21,685 nucleotides of DNA from a virus. The notes beneath the pieces are model-generated. The model saw only the letters and a list, made by a program, of their open reading frames with translations. It searched no databases and was not told where the DNA came from. Position numbers and translations under genes: made by a program. The stretch is from the IMG/VR virus record IMGVR_UViG_3300022938_000123, positions 1 to 21,685 of that record, one strand, 5' to 3'. Each line of letters starts with the position of its first letter. Positions within the stretch are counted from its first letter, which is position 1. This document shows, piece by piece, positions 1 through 7,524 of this stretch.

Positions 1-347
1 ATGGTTTTGGACAGTTCCTCACCCAGGTCGCCGCCAATCTGACGGAGTTCGGCCTTGTCCTCGCTGGACATGACCTGTAACCGCAGGACTTTGAAACTTT
101 CCTCGGTCGTTGAACTGACCTCCGGCTCAGGGGCCATTTCCTTCGCTTCTTCCGCGGCTTGGCGCGAGTCGTATTCCTTGGTGTAAACCATTGTCACCTG
201 GGGATCTTCCTTGATATCGCCCGCGTCAAGATGGTTGCAGGGAATCATCCACGGACACATGCGCCGCTTCAGTTCGGTGTTGATACACACAATCCCGTTT
301 CTCGGGCTGTATAAGTATTTTGCTTGTTCGGGGTGTGGAATAGCCAT
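1..347 (-). CDS. Hypothetical phage protein downstream of the capsid gene (3' end outside window)
   Basis: An open frame starts at the ATG at 347 (protein begins MAIPHPEQAKYLYSP) and is still open at the window edge after about 115 codons. The visible part has a Cys-containing N-terminal third (Cys at about 21, 31 and 37, the last two as CPWMIPC). A charged region with many Glu and Lys follows from about residue 60. I do not recognise a family. It follows the capsid gene but is separated from it by a strong terminator, so it is either read by readthrough or from its own promoter. The upstream CAGGA is a modest SD. By position, a small head-completion or capsid-associated protein is possible, but that is inference only. 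Confidence 0.75.
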   Translation of the reverse strand, partial: MAIPHPEQAKYLYSPRNGIVCINTELKRRMCPWMIPCNHLDAGDIKEDPQVTMVYTKEYDSRQAAEEAKEMAPEPEVSSTTEESFKVLRLQVMSSEDKAELRQIGGDLGEELSKT

Positions 348-370
348 AGTCCTGTTATCTCCGGTTGGTT

Positions 371-402
371 AAAAAGTGTGGGGCCAAACCTGACCCCACA
401 CT
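371..402 (-). terminator. Rho-independent terminator after the major capsid gene
   Basis: On the minus strand a perfect 9-bp stem (AGTGTGGGG pairing with CCCCACACT, plus-strand 375-383 and 394-402) encloses a 10-nt loop and is followed at once by TTTTT. It begins 7 nt after the stop of the capsid gene. Stem length, GC content and U-run all fit an intrinsic terminator. It probably ends the structural transcript. Confidence 0.9.
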
Positions 403-408
403 GATCTA

Positions 409-1323
409 TCACCGCTTACCGTACACAATGCCCATGCCTTCAGGTTTTACAACCTTGTAGCCATAGACTTTCAGACCGCGGTAAAGCGTTCCGAAAGTGG
501 ACTCAGCACGGAGATTTTCGTTCTTCACAAACTGGCCGGCAAATGTCAGCGCAGAAATGTGACCGAACGGAATGTTCCAGTGAAGAGTTGTGTCCGTAAC
601 GGTTTCAAGCAGGTTGGACATGTAGATCGTGAAACGATCGATCATACCAACTCTGCCGTTACGCATGATGGAAGTACCGTCACCCGCGAGAGACGCATCC
701 TTCAAATCGGACTTTTTGATCATACCGCACACCCATGGGGGCAATATGATCCAGCGATCCGATTCGGGAACATCCTGCTCGTCAAGCACAGAACCACAAT
801 CCACCAGAAGATCAAGAACAGTGGACTTTGTGATCTGCAAGCCAGTACCGGTAGTACCCAGGTTGAAGCCAGCGGAGCGAACTCCTGCGGTTGCACCTTG
901 GTTACTTGCCGAAGCCTGACCATTGAGTGCGGCCAAGATATCCGTATCAACTACGATCTTGACCTGTTCGGAAGCATCCTTTGTCCAATCATCAACGAAG
1001 CTGTAATCAGCCTGATGATAATCAACATCGTCTGCCACGAAGTTCCAATACTTGCCTTGGTCGATCAGCAACGACTGCACGTTGGGGGTAGGACGCTCAA
1101 CGGTGAGAGTCTGGCCTTTAACGTAGTTGCGGATCGTGATGTCCGGAGTGGTGCGAATCTCAACTTGGTCACCCATGTCTTTGATGTCGCCCTCATACTC
1201 CGTGTTGGAAATGGACGGAATAACACTGGCTTCGTAGAACTTAACCAGCAATTTTCCCGACCAGATTGTGGGTGAAATAATCCCCGATAATTGGGGTACA
1301 CCCGTTGCTACTGGAAAGGACAT
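409..1323 (-). CDS. Major capsid protein (P22 coat / HK97-fold type)
   Basis: The 304-aa protein forms the icosahedral head shell. The N-terminal half carries the pattern seen in phage coat proteins of this group: an SPTIWSGKLLVKFYEASVIP segment (about residues 17-36), then a stretch with GDxVEIRTTPDITIRNY (about 51-67), a KGQTLTVERP segment (69-78) and a DQGKYWNFVADDVD segment (about 88-101). The length is normal for small coat proteins. The start is supported by AAGGAG about 9 nt upstream. It lies directly downstream of the scaffold gene, as expected for a portal-scaffold-coat order, and is followed by a strong terminator. The family call rests on motif recognition, not on a search. Confidence 0.9.
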   Translation of the reverse strand: MSFPVATGVPQLSGIISPTIWSGKLLVKFYEASVIPSISNTEYEGDIKDMGDQVEIRTTPDITIRNYVKGQTLTVERPTPNVQSLLIDQGKYWNFVADDVDYHQADYSFVDDWTKDASEQVKIVVDTDILAALNGQASASNQGATAGVRSAGFNLGTTGTGLQITKSTVLDLLVDCGSVLDEQDVPESDRWIILPPWVCGMIKKSDLKDASLAGDGTSIMRNGRVGMIDRFTIYMSNLLETVTDTTLHWNIPFGHISALTFAGQFVKNENLRAESTFGTLYRGLKVYGYKVVKPEGMGIVYGKR

Positions 1324-1374
1324 AAGTCATTTCTCCTTTTTTGCAAATGACATGATGCGCCTTTCCAGCCAGAT

Positions 1375-2358
1375 TCAGGCGTTAGCCGGAGGGGTAACGT
1401 CAAATATGACCTTACCGGCTTCGGATGCTGCCCGAATCATGGCCTCAAGGCGCTCGTACTCTTTTTCCTTCCCGCGATACTTGCCTTGCGCCGCATCAGC
1501 GTAGAACTTGGCGATTTCTGATTCCTTGATGGACTCAACATCACCGGTGTCTACGGGTGGCGGCGTGCCGCCAGTCGGGGTCGGAGTTTCCTGAGATTGC
1601 AAACGTGTCTGTTCGCCCTGACCATATTTTTCCTTGAAGATACTGATTTGGGCAATGATGGGCTGCGGATTCAGATCTCTTTGCGCCTTCTCGATAATAG
1701 CCTGACGCTCAACACCCAATTCCGGTATGACTTCTGCAAGGAAGCTCTTAAAAACATCCAGACCATTGATCGTTTCCCAGTCAGAATGAGCCTCGGATAT
1801 GGCGGTGAAAAAGGCCTCACCTTTACCCTTGTTCGATTCTGCTGTGAATGATTCAACTTTCTGAACCACTGGTTTCACTGCGTTAGCTGCCGCCTTCGCT
1901 GCTACATCATTGATCCATTGGGGCAGATCATCGCCGTACAGTTCCTTGATATTTTCCGGCACTTCAAAGGTGCTTGGAGCGCCTTCGCCTTCACCGGTCG
2001 TTGTCGCTGGAGCTGCTGGTGGTGTTCCACCGGCCTCAAGTCTTTCCAGTCTTTCCTTGAGAATCCGTATTTCCTCATGCAAGTTCGGAACCTCCGAAGT
2101 GTATTTACCATTCAATACATTAAACTTGTGAATGGCTTTTTCGGCCTCGGCTTTCCAATCTATTTTGCCTACCGGTTCCGGTGTTCCCGTTTCGGGAGTC
2201 GCAACCGGTGGAGTTTCAGGTGTCGCTGGCGGTGTTCCCTCGCTACCGGCCTCGGCAGTTGGGGAGCCTTCCGTTGACTTCTGTCCGTCCTTCAATGCCT
2301 GGAGTTCGGCATCTGCCGCTTCTCCAGCTTCTCGTACTTTCTTTGGTAGTCCTGACAT
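1375..2358 (-). CDS. Head scaffolding protein
   Basis: This 327-aa, highly charged protein has the layout of a phage scaffold. It has a low-complexity Pro/Thr/Glu-rich N-terminal region (about 30-65), a Leu/Glu/Lys-rich likely coiled coil (about 90-113, with EEIRILKERLERLEA), a second Pro/Ala/Thr linker, and helical segments in the C-terminal half. A CAGGAG SD lies 6-9 nt before the ATG. It sits between the portal region and the major capsid gene, where scaffolds are normally encoded. No protease domain is visible. Scaffolds diverge quickly, so the call rests on position and composition more than on sequence motifs. Confidence 0.8.
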   Translation of the reverse strand: MSGLPKKVREAGEAADAELQALKDGQKSTEGSPTAEAGSEGTPPATPETPPVATPETGTPEPVGKIDWKAEAEKAIHKFNVLNGKYTSEVPNLHEEIRILKERLERLEAGGTPPAAPATTTGEGEGAPSTFEVPENIKELYGDDLPQWINDVAAKAAANAVKPVVQKVESFTAESNKGKGEAFFTAISEAHSDWETINGLDVFKSFLAEVIPELGVERQAIIEKAQRDLNPQPIIAQISIFKEKYGQGEQTRLQSQETPTPTGGTPPPVDTGDVESIKESEIAKFYADAAQGKYRGKEKEYERLEAMIRAASEAGKVIFDVTPPANA

Positions 2359-2536
2359 ATCTCAATCTCCTGTTTGGGAGTCGCTTGCGCGGTATTCCCT
2401 GTCATTTGCGGAGTCGGCCTTACCGGTTTTCCGCTGGATTTCCTTCGGCCTGGGTGTTGGATCCTGTTACCGAGTCATGCGCTATGGTGTTCGGTTGTTC
2501 GGATTCAGCCCTGGTCTTGGGGCTTTTCTGATGAAC

Positions 2537-2812
2537 TCAGAAAGCGTTTGAGCCTCTTACTACGGCTCTTGAGGCAATACGATTTGTCACGGATTCCCGC
2601 GCTTCGTCGATTCTTGCCCTTAATTCATAAAAAATCTGTGATCTGCCTTGCGCTGTTTCTTGTTTTTCTGAATAGCGCAGTTGCTTTATTTCCTCGTCTT
2701 CCCACTGTTTCAGGTAAGCCATGAATATTTCAAAATCCGGATGGTTGGCGAGGTTGGCCATGGCCTTCAATTCACGGTCGTTGGCTCTCATTGGTTTGCC
2801 CATCCCGCCCAT
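2537..2812 (-). CDS. Small helical protein between portal and scaffold
   Basis: A 91-aa protein that is mostly charged and helical. It has a segment around NHPDFEIFMAYLKQWEDEEI (about 22-41) and a QGRSQIFYELRARIDEARES stretch (about 55-74) that should form an amphipathic helix. Small proteins of this layout (a D/NF-ExxxxWL helix followed by a QGxxQxL helix) are common between portal and capsid genes in phages, with no established role. Its start overlaps the end of the 127-aa gene by 25 nt. Past its TGA the same frame stays open for 38 more codons, to 2420, in the otherwise gene-free gap 2359-2536. Confidence 0.75.
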   Translation of the reverse strand: MGGMGKPMRANDRELKAMANLANHPDFEIFMAYLKQWEDEEIKQLRYSEKQETAQGRSQIFYELRARIDEARESVTNRIASRAVVRGSNAF

Positions 2813-3171
2813 TTATCACCCCGCCCTGCCCGTTTATCAGCGTGCATCCTGTCGGCACACTGGTCGCATTGCAGGGCAAGCTTGTCGGCAAGATCCTCTG
2901 CATCTTCCCAGGACAGGCCTTTCTCGATAAGGAACTTGAAGGCACGGCCTTTGCCGGAATCATCCAGCGACATGAAGCCAGCAACCTCGTAGCACTTTTC
3001 CTGGGCCTCGCGTAATTCAATCGCTTCCCGCACCGTTTCAACACCGATGCTGGCGCAGTGAAAGTTTTTCAACATGTCCTTGCGGCTGTGGCCAAGGCGG
3101 GCATGAATCCGGTTCCTCGCCATTTCTTCAAACTCGCCGGTTGTCCAGCCAATGATCTGTATATTACTCAT
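2788..3171 (-). CDS. Hypothetical protein immediately downstream of portal
   Basis: A 127-aa protein with no family I recognise. The N-terminal part is basic (a TTGEFEEMARNRIHARLGHSR-like run), the middle is an acidic helix region, and the C-terminal third holds a CDQCADRMHADKRAGRG segment, where a CxxC and nearby His could bind metal. The start overlaps the portal stop (ATGA), so it is probably translated by coupling to portal. Its end overlaps the 91-aa gene. This suggests a head-assembly accessory role, but the sequence does not say which. Confidence 0.75.
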   Translation of the reverse strand: MSNIQIIGWTTGEFEEMARNRIHARLGHSRKDMLKNFHCASIGVETVREAIELREAQEKCYEVAGFMSLDDSGKGRAFKFLIEKGLSWEDAEDLADKLALQCDQCADRMHADKRAGRGDKWAGWANQ

Positions 3172-5204
3172 CCGGCCATTCCTTCAATCGCCTCGGCAGG
3201 TCGTTCCTCGCCACCGGAAGCCGCGTTCTGCGGCTGGTTCTGCCCAGGCGGTGGCAGTTGTTGTGCCATTGCCTTTAACAGCATTTCATCGTTTGATGGC
3301 AGCACCTTGTCAACATCGATAGCATCGATGCCGCGCAAAGCCCCGCGCAGTAATTCCAGCCTGCCCTCCGGCCCCATGATCTGGAAATCGACCGGATTCA
3401 TGGTGTTCTGTAGCGTTTCATTGATCCGTAGCTGTTGCGACTCGCGGTGCAGTAGAGCCTGAGAAGCCTTGGCAACCACCTTCACATCACCCTTATGCTC
3501 CATGTCCTCGTCATACAAAAGTAGGTGTCTGTGCGTCAAGACGGTGCAATTTATGACCACCGCATCGAGGTTCGCGATAACACCCTTCATTAACCGGCTG
3601 CTGCTGTTCATCAGCATTGACAGTCCCGAGGCTGTCCGGCCAGCACCGCCCATGCCGCCACCTTCGCCGGTCATGTAGCGCGGGATACCGGTGTATTCGT
3701 CGGCCAGGGTGGAAAAGAACTCGAAGACCTTCATCAGAACCTCGGCGTTGAGATTAGGCTGGAAGAAGTTCACGGCAGGCCCAGGTGTTCCGTACTTGTT
3801 GGAAACGGTCTGCCAGATCTTCCAGGGGTACATCTTCGTGATATTCTCGCCTTCCGGTAGCCGGTCTATGAAGACCTCGGCTTGCGGGCCTGACGCAATA
3901 CCCATGTTGTTAGATAAAGCCCTGGCGCAGGAGTCGCACATGTCCTGTAAATCAGTCATTAACGGGGGTACGCCGCGTCCCCAGGGCGAGTTACGCACGC
4001 GCACATAGGAATCGGCATGATAATTTCTTTTACGCATTGGATCGTCGTTGAGCGTGGCCCTGATAATGTACTGGCCGATCAGCCAGACATTGGCATCGTA
4101 ATACAGTTCATCATCAACCTGCTCCTTGGATCCCCACTCGCGCAACCACTTGCCGCGAACCTTGGTGTGGAACTCAAGCACATCGATCATGTTGCCAGAG
4201 TCATAGATCTGGTCGTAAGGCCGACCCTCAAGGCGCGAGCGTTCAAAGTCATACCAGAGCCAGTCAACAAGGCCATGGTCGGCAAACTGATCAATCGCCT
4301 TGCGGATCTCCACATCGTTATACCCAGGTGCGCCCAGGAAACCGGAGATCACATCGGGTTCCATCCTGTGGCGCTCAATGAGCGTACCTTCCTGAAAGTG
4401 GCGTGCTTCCGGTGTCAGGTAGATGTCAAACGGTGAAACCGCGTAATACATTCTGGTCAACCGCTTGTTCACGATCGCCCGCAAGCCGTTGGGCCGCATC
4501 GGGTCTGGATCCTTGGCCCACTGCAATTCAAGTTTGGAGCGGATCACCGGCCCGCGGATGATACCGGTCTTGTGGGTGGTGAAGTCTTCCAGGAAGTCAC
4601 CCAACGCATCGTAAAAGTCACCCTGGACGTATTCGTCGTCGATCTTGTCCTCCATACGCTTCGACTGTTCCCTGGCCAGCCGTTTCGCATGTTTCATCAT
4701 TTCGTCCTTATAGGCCTCGATCCGCTCCCGCAACTCCCTGGGATGCGGGATCGCGCCCATCATGATTTGTAGTTCCTGATAGGATTCATCACCAATAGCG
4801 TCAATGACACTCTGCGGGATCTCCGGTATCGGCGTTGGCTCACATGAGAAGGGCCGCTCACCGGATCCGAACAATATATCCCTGAGCCATGCGATTGCGG
4901 CGCGGCACTTGAGATCGGTTAGCATCATCTTGATCTCGGAACCGCCCATTTCCTTGATCGCGGCCAATTTCTGATCGTCGTACTTGCCCTCGCGCTGGCG
5001 AAGATCATTGATCATTTCGCGCTCGATAGGTTGCTTGGCATCCCTGGCCCGTTGCCACTCCCTACGGCAGTGTGTTGCCAGTTCCGAGGTAACGTGTTCG
5101 TTATTGTCTTGTTCCTCGTCGAGAGCGGCCTCTCTTTCGTCGGCGCTTATCTGGTCATTGGTCTTGACCTGCATAATGCCGTAACCTGATCCTACACCAG
5201 CCAT
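3168..5204 (-). CDS. Portal protein
   Basis: This 678-aa protein forms the dodecameric ring through which DNA is packaged. It is long for a portal, as in podovirus-type phages. Features: an N-terminal helical region with a KxxEREMINDLRQREGKYD stretch; a wing and stem region with a KLELQWAKDPDP-like segment; and a conserved core with RGVPPLMTDLQDMCDSCARA followed by a TGIPRYMTGEGGGMGGAGRTAS segment, typical of this portal group. The C-terminus is Gln/Pro/Ala rich. I place the start at the ATG at 5204, one base after the terminase stop. A GTG at 5219 would add five residues but has no SD. It sits directly after the large terminase and before the scaffold region, the usual order. Confidence 0.92.
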   Translation of the reverse strand: MAGVGSGYGIMQVKTNDQISADEREAALDEEQDNNEHVTSELATHCRREWQRARDAKQPIEREMINDLRQREGKYDDQKLAAIKEMGGSEIKMMLTDLKCRAAIAWLRDILFGSGERPFSCEPTPIPEIPQSVIDAIGDESYQELQIMMGAIPHPRELRERIEAYKDEMMKHAKRLAREQSKRMEDKIDDEYVQGDFYDALGDFLEDFTTHKTGIIRGPVIRSKLELQWAKDPDPMRPNGLRAIVNKRLTRMYYAVSPFDIYLTPEARHFQEGTLIERHRMEPDVISGFLGAPGYNDVEIRKAIDQFADHGLVDWLWYDFERSRLEGRPYDQIYDSGNMIDVLEFHTKVRGKWLREWGSKEQVDDELYYDANVWLIGQYIIRATLNDDPMRKRNYHADSYVRVRNSPWGRGVPPLMTDLQDMCDSCARALSNNMGIASGPQAEVFIDRLPEGENITKMYPWKIWQTVSNKYGTPGPAVNFFQPNLNAEVLMKVFEFFSTLADEYTGIPRYMTGEGGGMGGAGRTASGLSMLMNSSSRLMKGVIANLDAVVINCTVLTHRHLLLYDEDMEHKGDVKVVAKASQALLHRESQQLRINETLQNTMNPVDFQIMGPEGRLELLRGALRGIDAIDVDKVLPSNDEMLLKAMAQQLPPPGQNQPQNAASGGEERPAEAIEGMAG

Positions 5205-5205
5205 A

Positions 5206-6657
5206 TTATGTCCATCCACTTACGTTAATACCGCTAGAAACAATGGGTCTGGCCCTGTTCCTTCCAGCAGATAACATTCCGAATCTCGCGAGATCAGCAA
5301 GGTATTGCAGCCCGTCATGTGGGTGCGAATACCGGTTCTTTTTGGGCGTATCCTTGAAGCGCGTCTCTCCTGTAACTTGCAGTCGTTCAAACTGGTAACC
5401 ACCAAGGAAGCCTTTACGCAGCACCTTGCACTTGGGACTGAGCAACAGCCCAGGTTTACCGTCTATCATCATGTTCATGAAGTATTCAACACCCTCAAGC
5501 CGCATATCGATCTTGTTGGTGGTTGCTGGCTCACCAGGGAAACCCTCGTCACTGAGAACGGTAAAACAGGTTTCCTCCGTCATTTGGCCACCCGCGTCAC
5601 CGGACGGATCCCCGCGCACGAAGATAGCTTTTGCAAGCGGGTAATGCTGGTTCATGTAAGGCCTGACCACATTCCGCAGGAATTTCCGCAGGCCCATGCC
5701 GTTTCCGGTTGCATCGACAATGATTTCATCAATGATATTCAGACCACCAAACGGCGTGACCTGACCAACGATGCAGGCCGGAGTGCGGCCAAAGTCAAAA
5801 CCAAGCAATATCGGTATGTCCTTGTACATGACCAGCGGCGCATCAGATACGTGGATCGCGTCATTGTAGGTCGGGTAACATGGCCGACCATCTGCCGAGG
5901 AACCGTAACGGCCCAGGACATACACCTTGATCCATTCAGGCTTTTTGCCTGGGATCTGGCGCTGATAATACTCGTAACCGAGTTCCAGATTGCCTACGTT
6001 TTCGGCATCCGGATTCGGCAGGTAAACCGTGCCGGTATCTGTCTCGACCTTTAACAGTGCCGGTGGCTGTTTGAACAGCGCATAATTTTCCGGACACATT
6101 TCCTCAAACAACTCATACCACCAGTGATCATCATCCGGTGGGTTGGTGTCCATGAACACGCAACTGAATACACAGCCCCCATCACGCTTGGAAGGATACC
6201 GGCCGACACGACCAGTCGCCATTTCGACCACGTTTAGCGGAACCTCTCGGGCCTCGTTGATAAACGCGCCGGTCAGTTCCAGTGATAGCAATTTCTTGAT
6301 ATCAGCCGGCTTGTCCAGCGATAGGAAGATTATCTCCATTTCAACGTCACCGAGCCGCGTGACGGATATGATCGGTGAATCAAACTTGATCGTTGAGAAA
6401 GATCCGAACCAATCCTCAAACGTCCGGATCGATGTTGTTTTCAGTTCAGGGTAGGTATTCCTGATACAGGCGAACCTCGATCTGCGGATCCCGTCACGTT
6501 GCGGTTGCTGTAGCATGGCGATCCGGTAGCACTCCATGAAACCACCAACAGACTTGCCGGATCCGATCGGCCCCATCAACCCACGCACGAACGCGTGCGA
6601 GGCATGGAATTTCGCTATGGTCGGCTCTGCCTGATAGTTGATATCGAGTTCACTCAT
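5206..6657 (-). CDS. terL: Terminase large subunit (ATPase and nuclease)
   Basis: This is the DNA-packaging motor, of about 483 aa. Numbering here starts two residues earlier, at the TTG at 6663. The Walker A loop is GPIGSGKS (31-38), the Walker B region is AFINEARE (133-140), and a motif III-like MDTNP lies at 171-175. The C-terminal RNase H-fold nuclease has GFDFG (Asp290), RGDPSGDAGG (Asp352) and SHPHDGLQY (Asp450) as its likely metal ligands, so it appears catalytically complete. The ATG at 6657 overlaps the stop of the small terminase by 8 nt. The TTG at 6663 also has a well-spaced GAGG and cannot be excluded. Portal follows at once. Confidence 0.96.
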   Translation of the reverse strand: MSELDINYQAEPTIAKFHASHAFVRGLMGPIGSGKSVGGFMECYRIAMLQQPQRDGIRRSRFACIRNTYPELKTTSIRTFEDWFGSFSTIKFDSPIISVTRLGDVEMEIIFLSLDKPADIKKLLSLELTGAFINEAREVPLNVVEMATGRVGRYPSKRDGGCVFSCVFMDTNPPDDDHWWYELFEEMCPENYALFKQPPALLKVETDTGTVYLPNPDAENVGNLELGYEYYQRQIPGKKPEWIKVYVLGRYGSSADGRPCYPTYNDAIHVSDAPLVMYKDIPILLGFDFGRTPACIVGQVTPFGGLNIIDEIIVDATGNGMGLRKFLRNVVRPYMNQHYPLAKAIFVRGDPSGDAGGQMTEETCFTVLSDEGFPGEPATTNKIDMRLEGVEYFMNMMIDGKPGLLLSPKCKVLRKGFLGGYQFERLQVTGETRFKDTPKKNRYSHPHDGLQYLADLARFGMLSAGRNRARPIVSSGINVSGWT

Positions 6658-7201
6658 TGACAACTTCTACCTCACCGTCGATCAGTGGTTTTTCCTTCGG
6701 CCCGAAATTGATCTTGATGTTCACCGGTTTGCTGTCGGTCGCGGCTTTCTGGAACATGCCGTAATAAGCGGCCATGTCATGCAGCGCATTGCCCGCGCCC
6801 CTGGAATCAAACTTCCACTCACCAGTTTCGTTGCCCTCTTTGTCAAGAACCGGATCAGCTTGCATACACCGGTCTATGATCTCCATCCACTTCATTACAA
6901 CCCAGTCTGTGCCGACACCGGAATGATCAACCTTTTCACGTATTAGCGCCCTGACACGGATCCGCACATCTTCTCGCACCATCACGTACCTGAACGCCTG
7001 TTCAAGTTGCTGCTTGGTCTTGTTCTCCACTGGGTAACCAGCCGCTGCCAACGCCAGATGTGGATTGAAGCGTTGAGCATAGTCGATGCAAAAACTTTCG
7101 TATTTCGGTATCAGATGTTCACCAGTGACGGGATCAAGACAATCGATCGCCTTTTTAGCTTTTGATACATAAGCGTGGCGTAATGCTTGTTTTTTGACCA
7201 T
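6650..7201 (-). CDS. terS: Terminase small subunit
   Basis: This 183-aa protein is the likely DNA-recognition subunit of the packaging machine. Residues about 33-60 (KYESFCIDYAQRFNPHLALAAAGYP) match the N-terminal helix-turn-helix pattern of Terminase_2-type small subunits (YxxFxxxYxxxxNxxxAAxxAGY). A middle segment with VGTDWVVMKWMEIIDRCMQA and a C-terminal KFDSRGAGNALHDMAAYYGM region are also typical of phage small terminases. It overlaps the upstream 103-aa gene by 1 nt and the large subunit by 8 nt, consistent with coupled translation. The call is from motif recognition and position. Confidence 0.88.
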   Translation of the reverse strand: MVKKQALRHAYVSKAKKAIDCLDPVTGEHLIPKYESFCIDYAQRFNPHLALAAAGYPVENKTKQQLEQAFRYVMVREDVRIRVRALIREKVDHSGVGTDWVVMKWMEIIDRCMQADPVLDKEGNETGEWKFDSRGAGNALHDMAAYYGMFQKAATDSKPVNIKINFGPKEKPLIDGEVEVVNE

Positions 7202-7512
7202 CAGTACGTCATGGTCACGTTGATGTCGGTTCCGGCTCCGACACTGGAAATCGAGGCGCGAAACTCTTCTTCCTGAGAGCCGACCTCACCGAACTGAACG
7301 CCTTCGTTGGTGAAGGTAAAGGCCGGTATCCATGACGTTCCGTCCTCTGCCAGGACTTGGATCTCGACCGTTGCCCCGTCAAAAGCACCCCAACACTTGA
7401 GCGTTGTCCGGTGGTCGTGAACCTTGATGGTATTGGTTCCGTTGCCGTTCGCGGTCTGGCCCTGGAACAACCATTCAAACTCCTTGCGCCTGTCTTCATA
7501 TTTTTGAGTCAC
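7201..7512 (-). CDS. Hypothetical beta-rich protein upstream of terminase
   Basis: A 103-aa protein. After a short charged N-terminus, most of it is beta-prone: KCWGAFDGATVEIQVLAEDG, IPAFTFTNEGVQFGEV and FRASISSVGAGTDINVTMTY. Small phage proteins with this pattern (W-G-x-F/W-D-G-A-T-V, ending in an F/YRASxSxxxxxTxIxV strand) are common, and I know of no established function. The start codon is a GTG with a well-placed GGAG 8 nt upstream. It sits between the large repeat protein and terminase, with 12 nt to the former and a 1-nt overlap with the latter. A small virion or fibre-associated protein is a reasonable guess. Confidence 0.75.
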   Translation of the reverse strand: MTQKYEDRRKEFEWLFQGQTANGNGTNTIKVHDHRTTLKCWGAFDGATVEIQVLAEDGTSWIPAFTFTNEGVQFGEVGSQEEEFRASISSVGAGTDINVTMTY

Positions 7513-7524
7513 TGAATGTCTCCG

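Noticed and set aside
559-1275. Long plus-strand open frame (238 codons) opposite the capsid gene
   Set aside because: It lies fully inside the clear capsid gene, has no SD and no protein-like pattern; it is a mirror frame.
4017-6054. Plus-strand open frames opposite portal and terminase (for example 4017-4436 and 5305-6054)
   Set aside because: Both minus-strand genes have strong family motifs throughout; these frames show no motif or SD.
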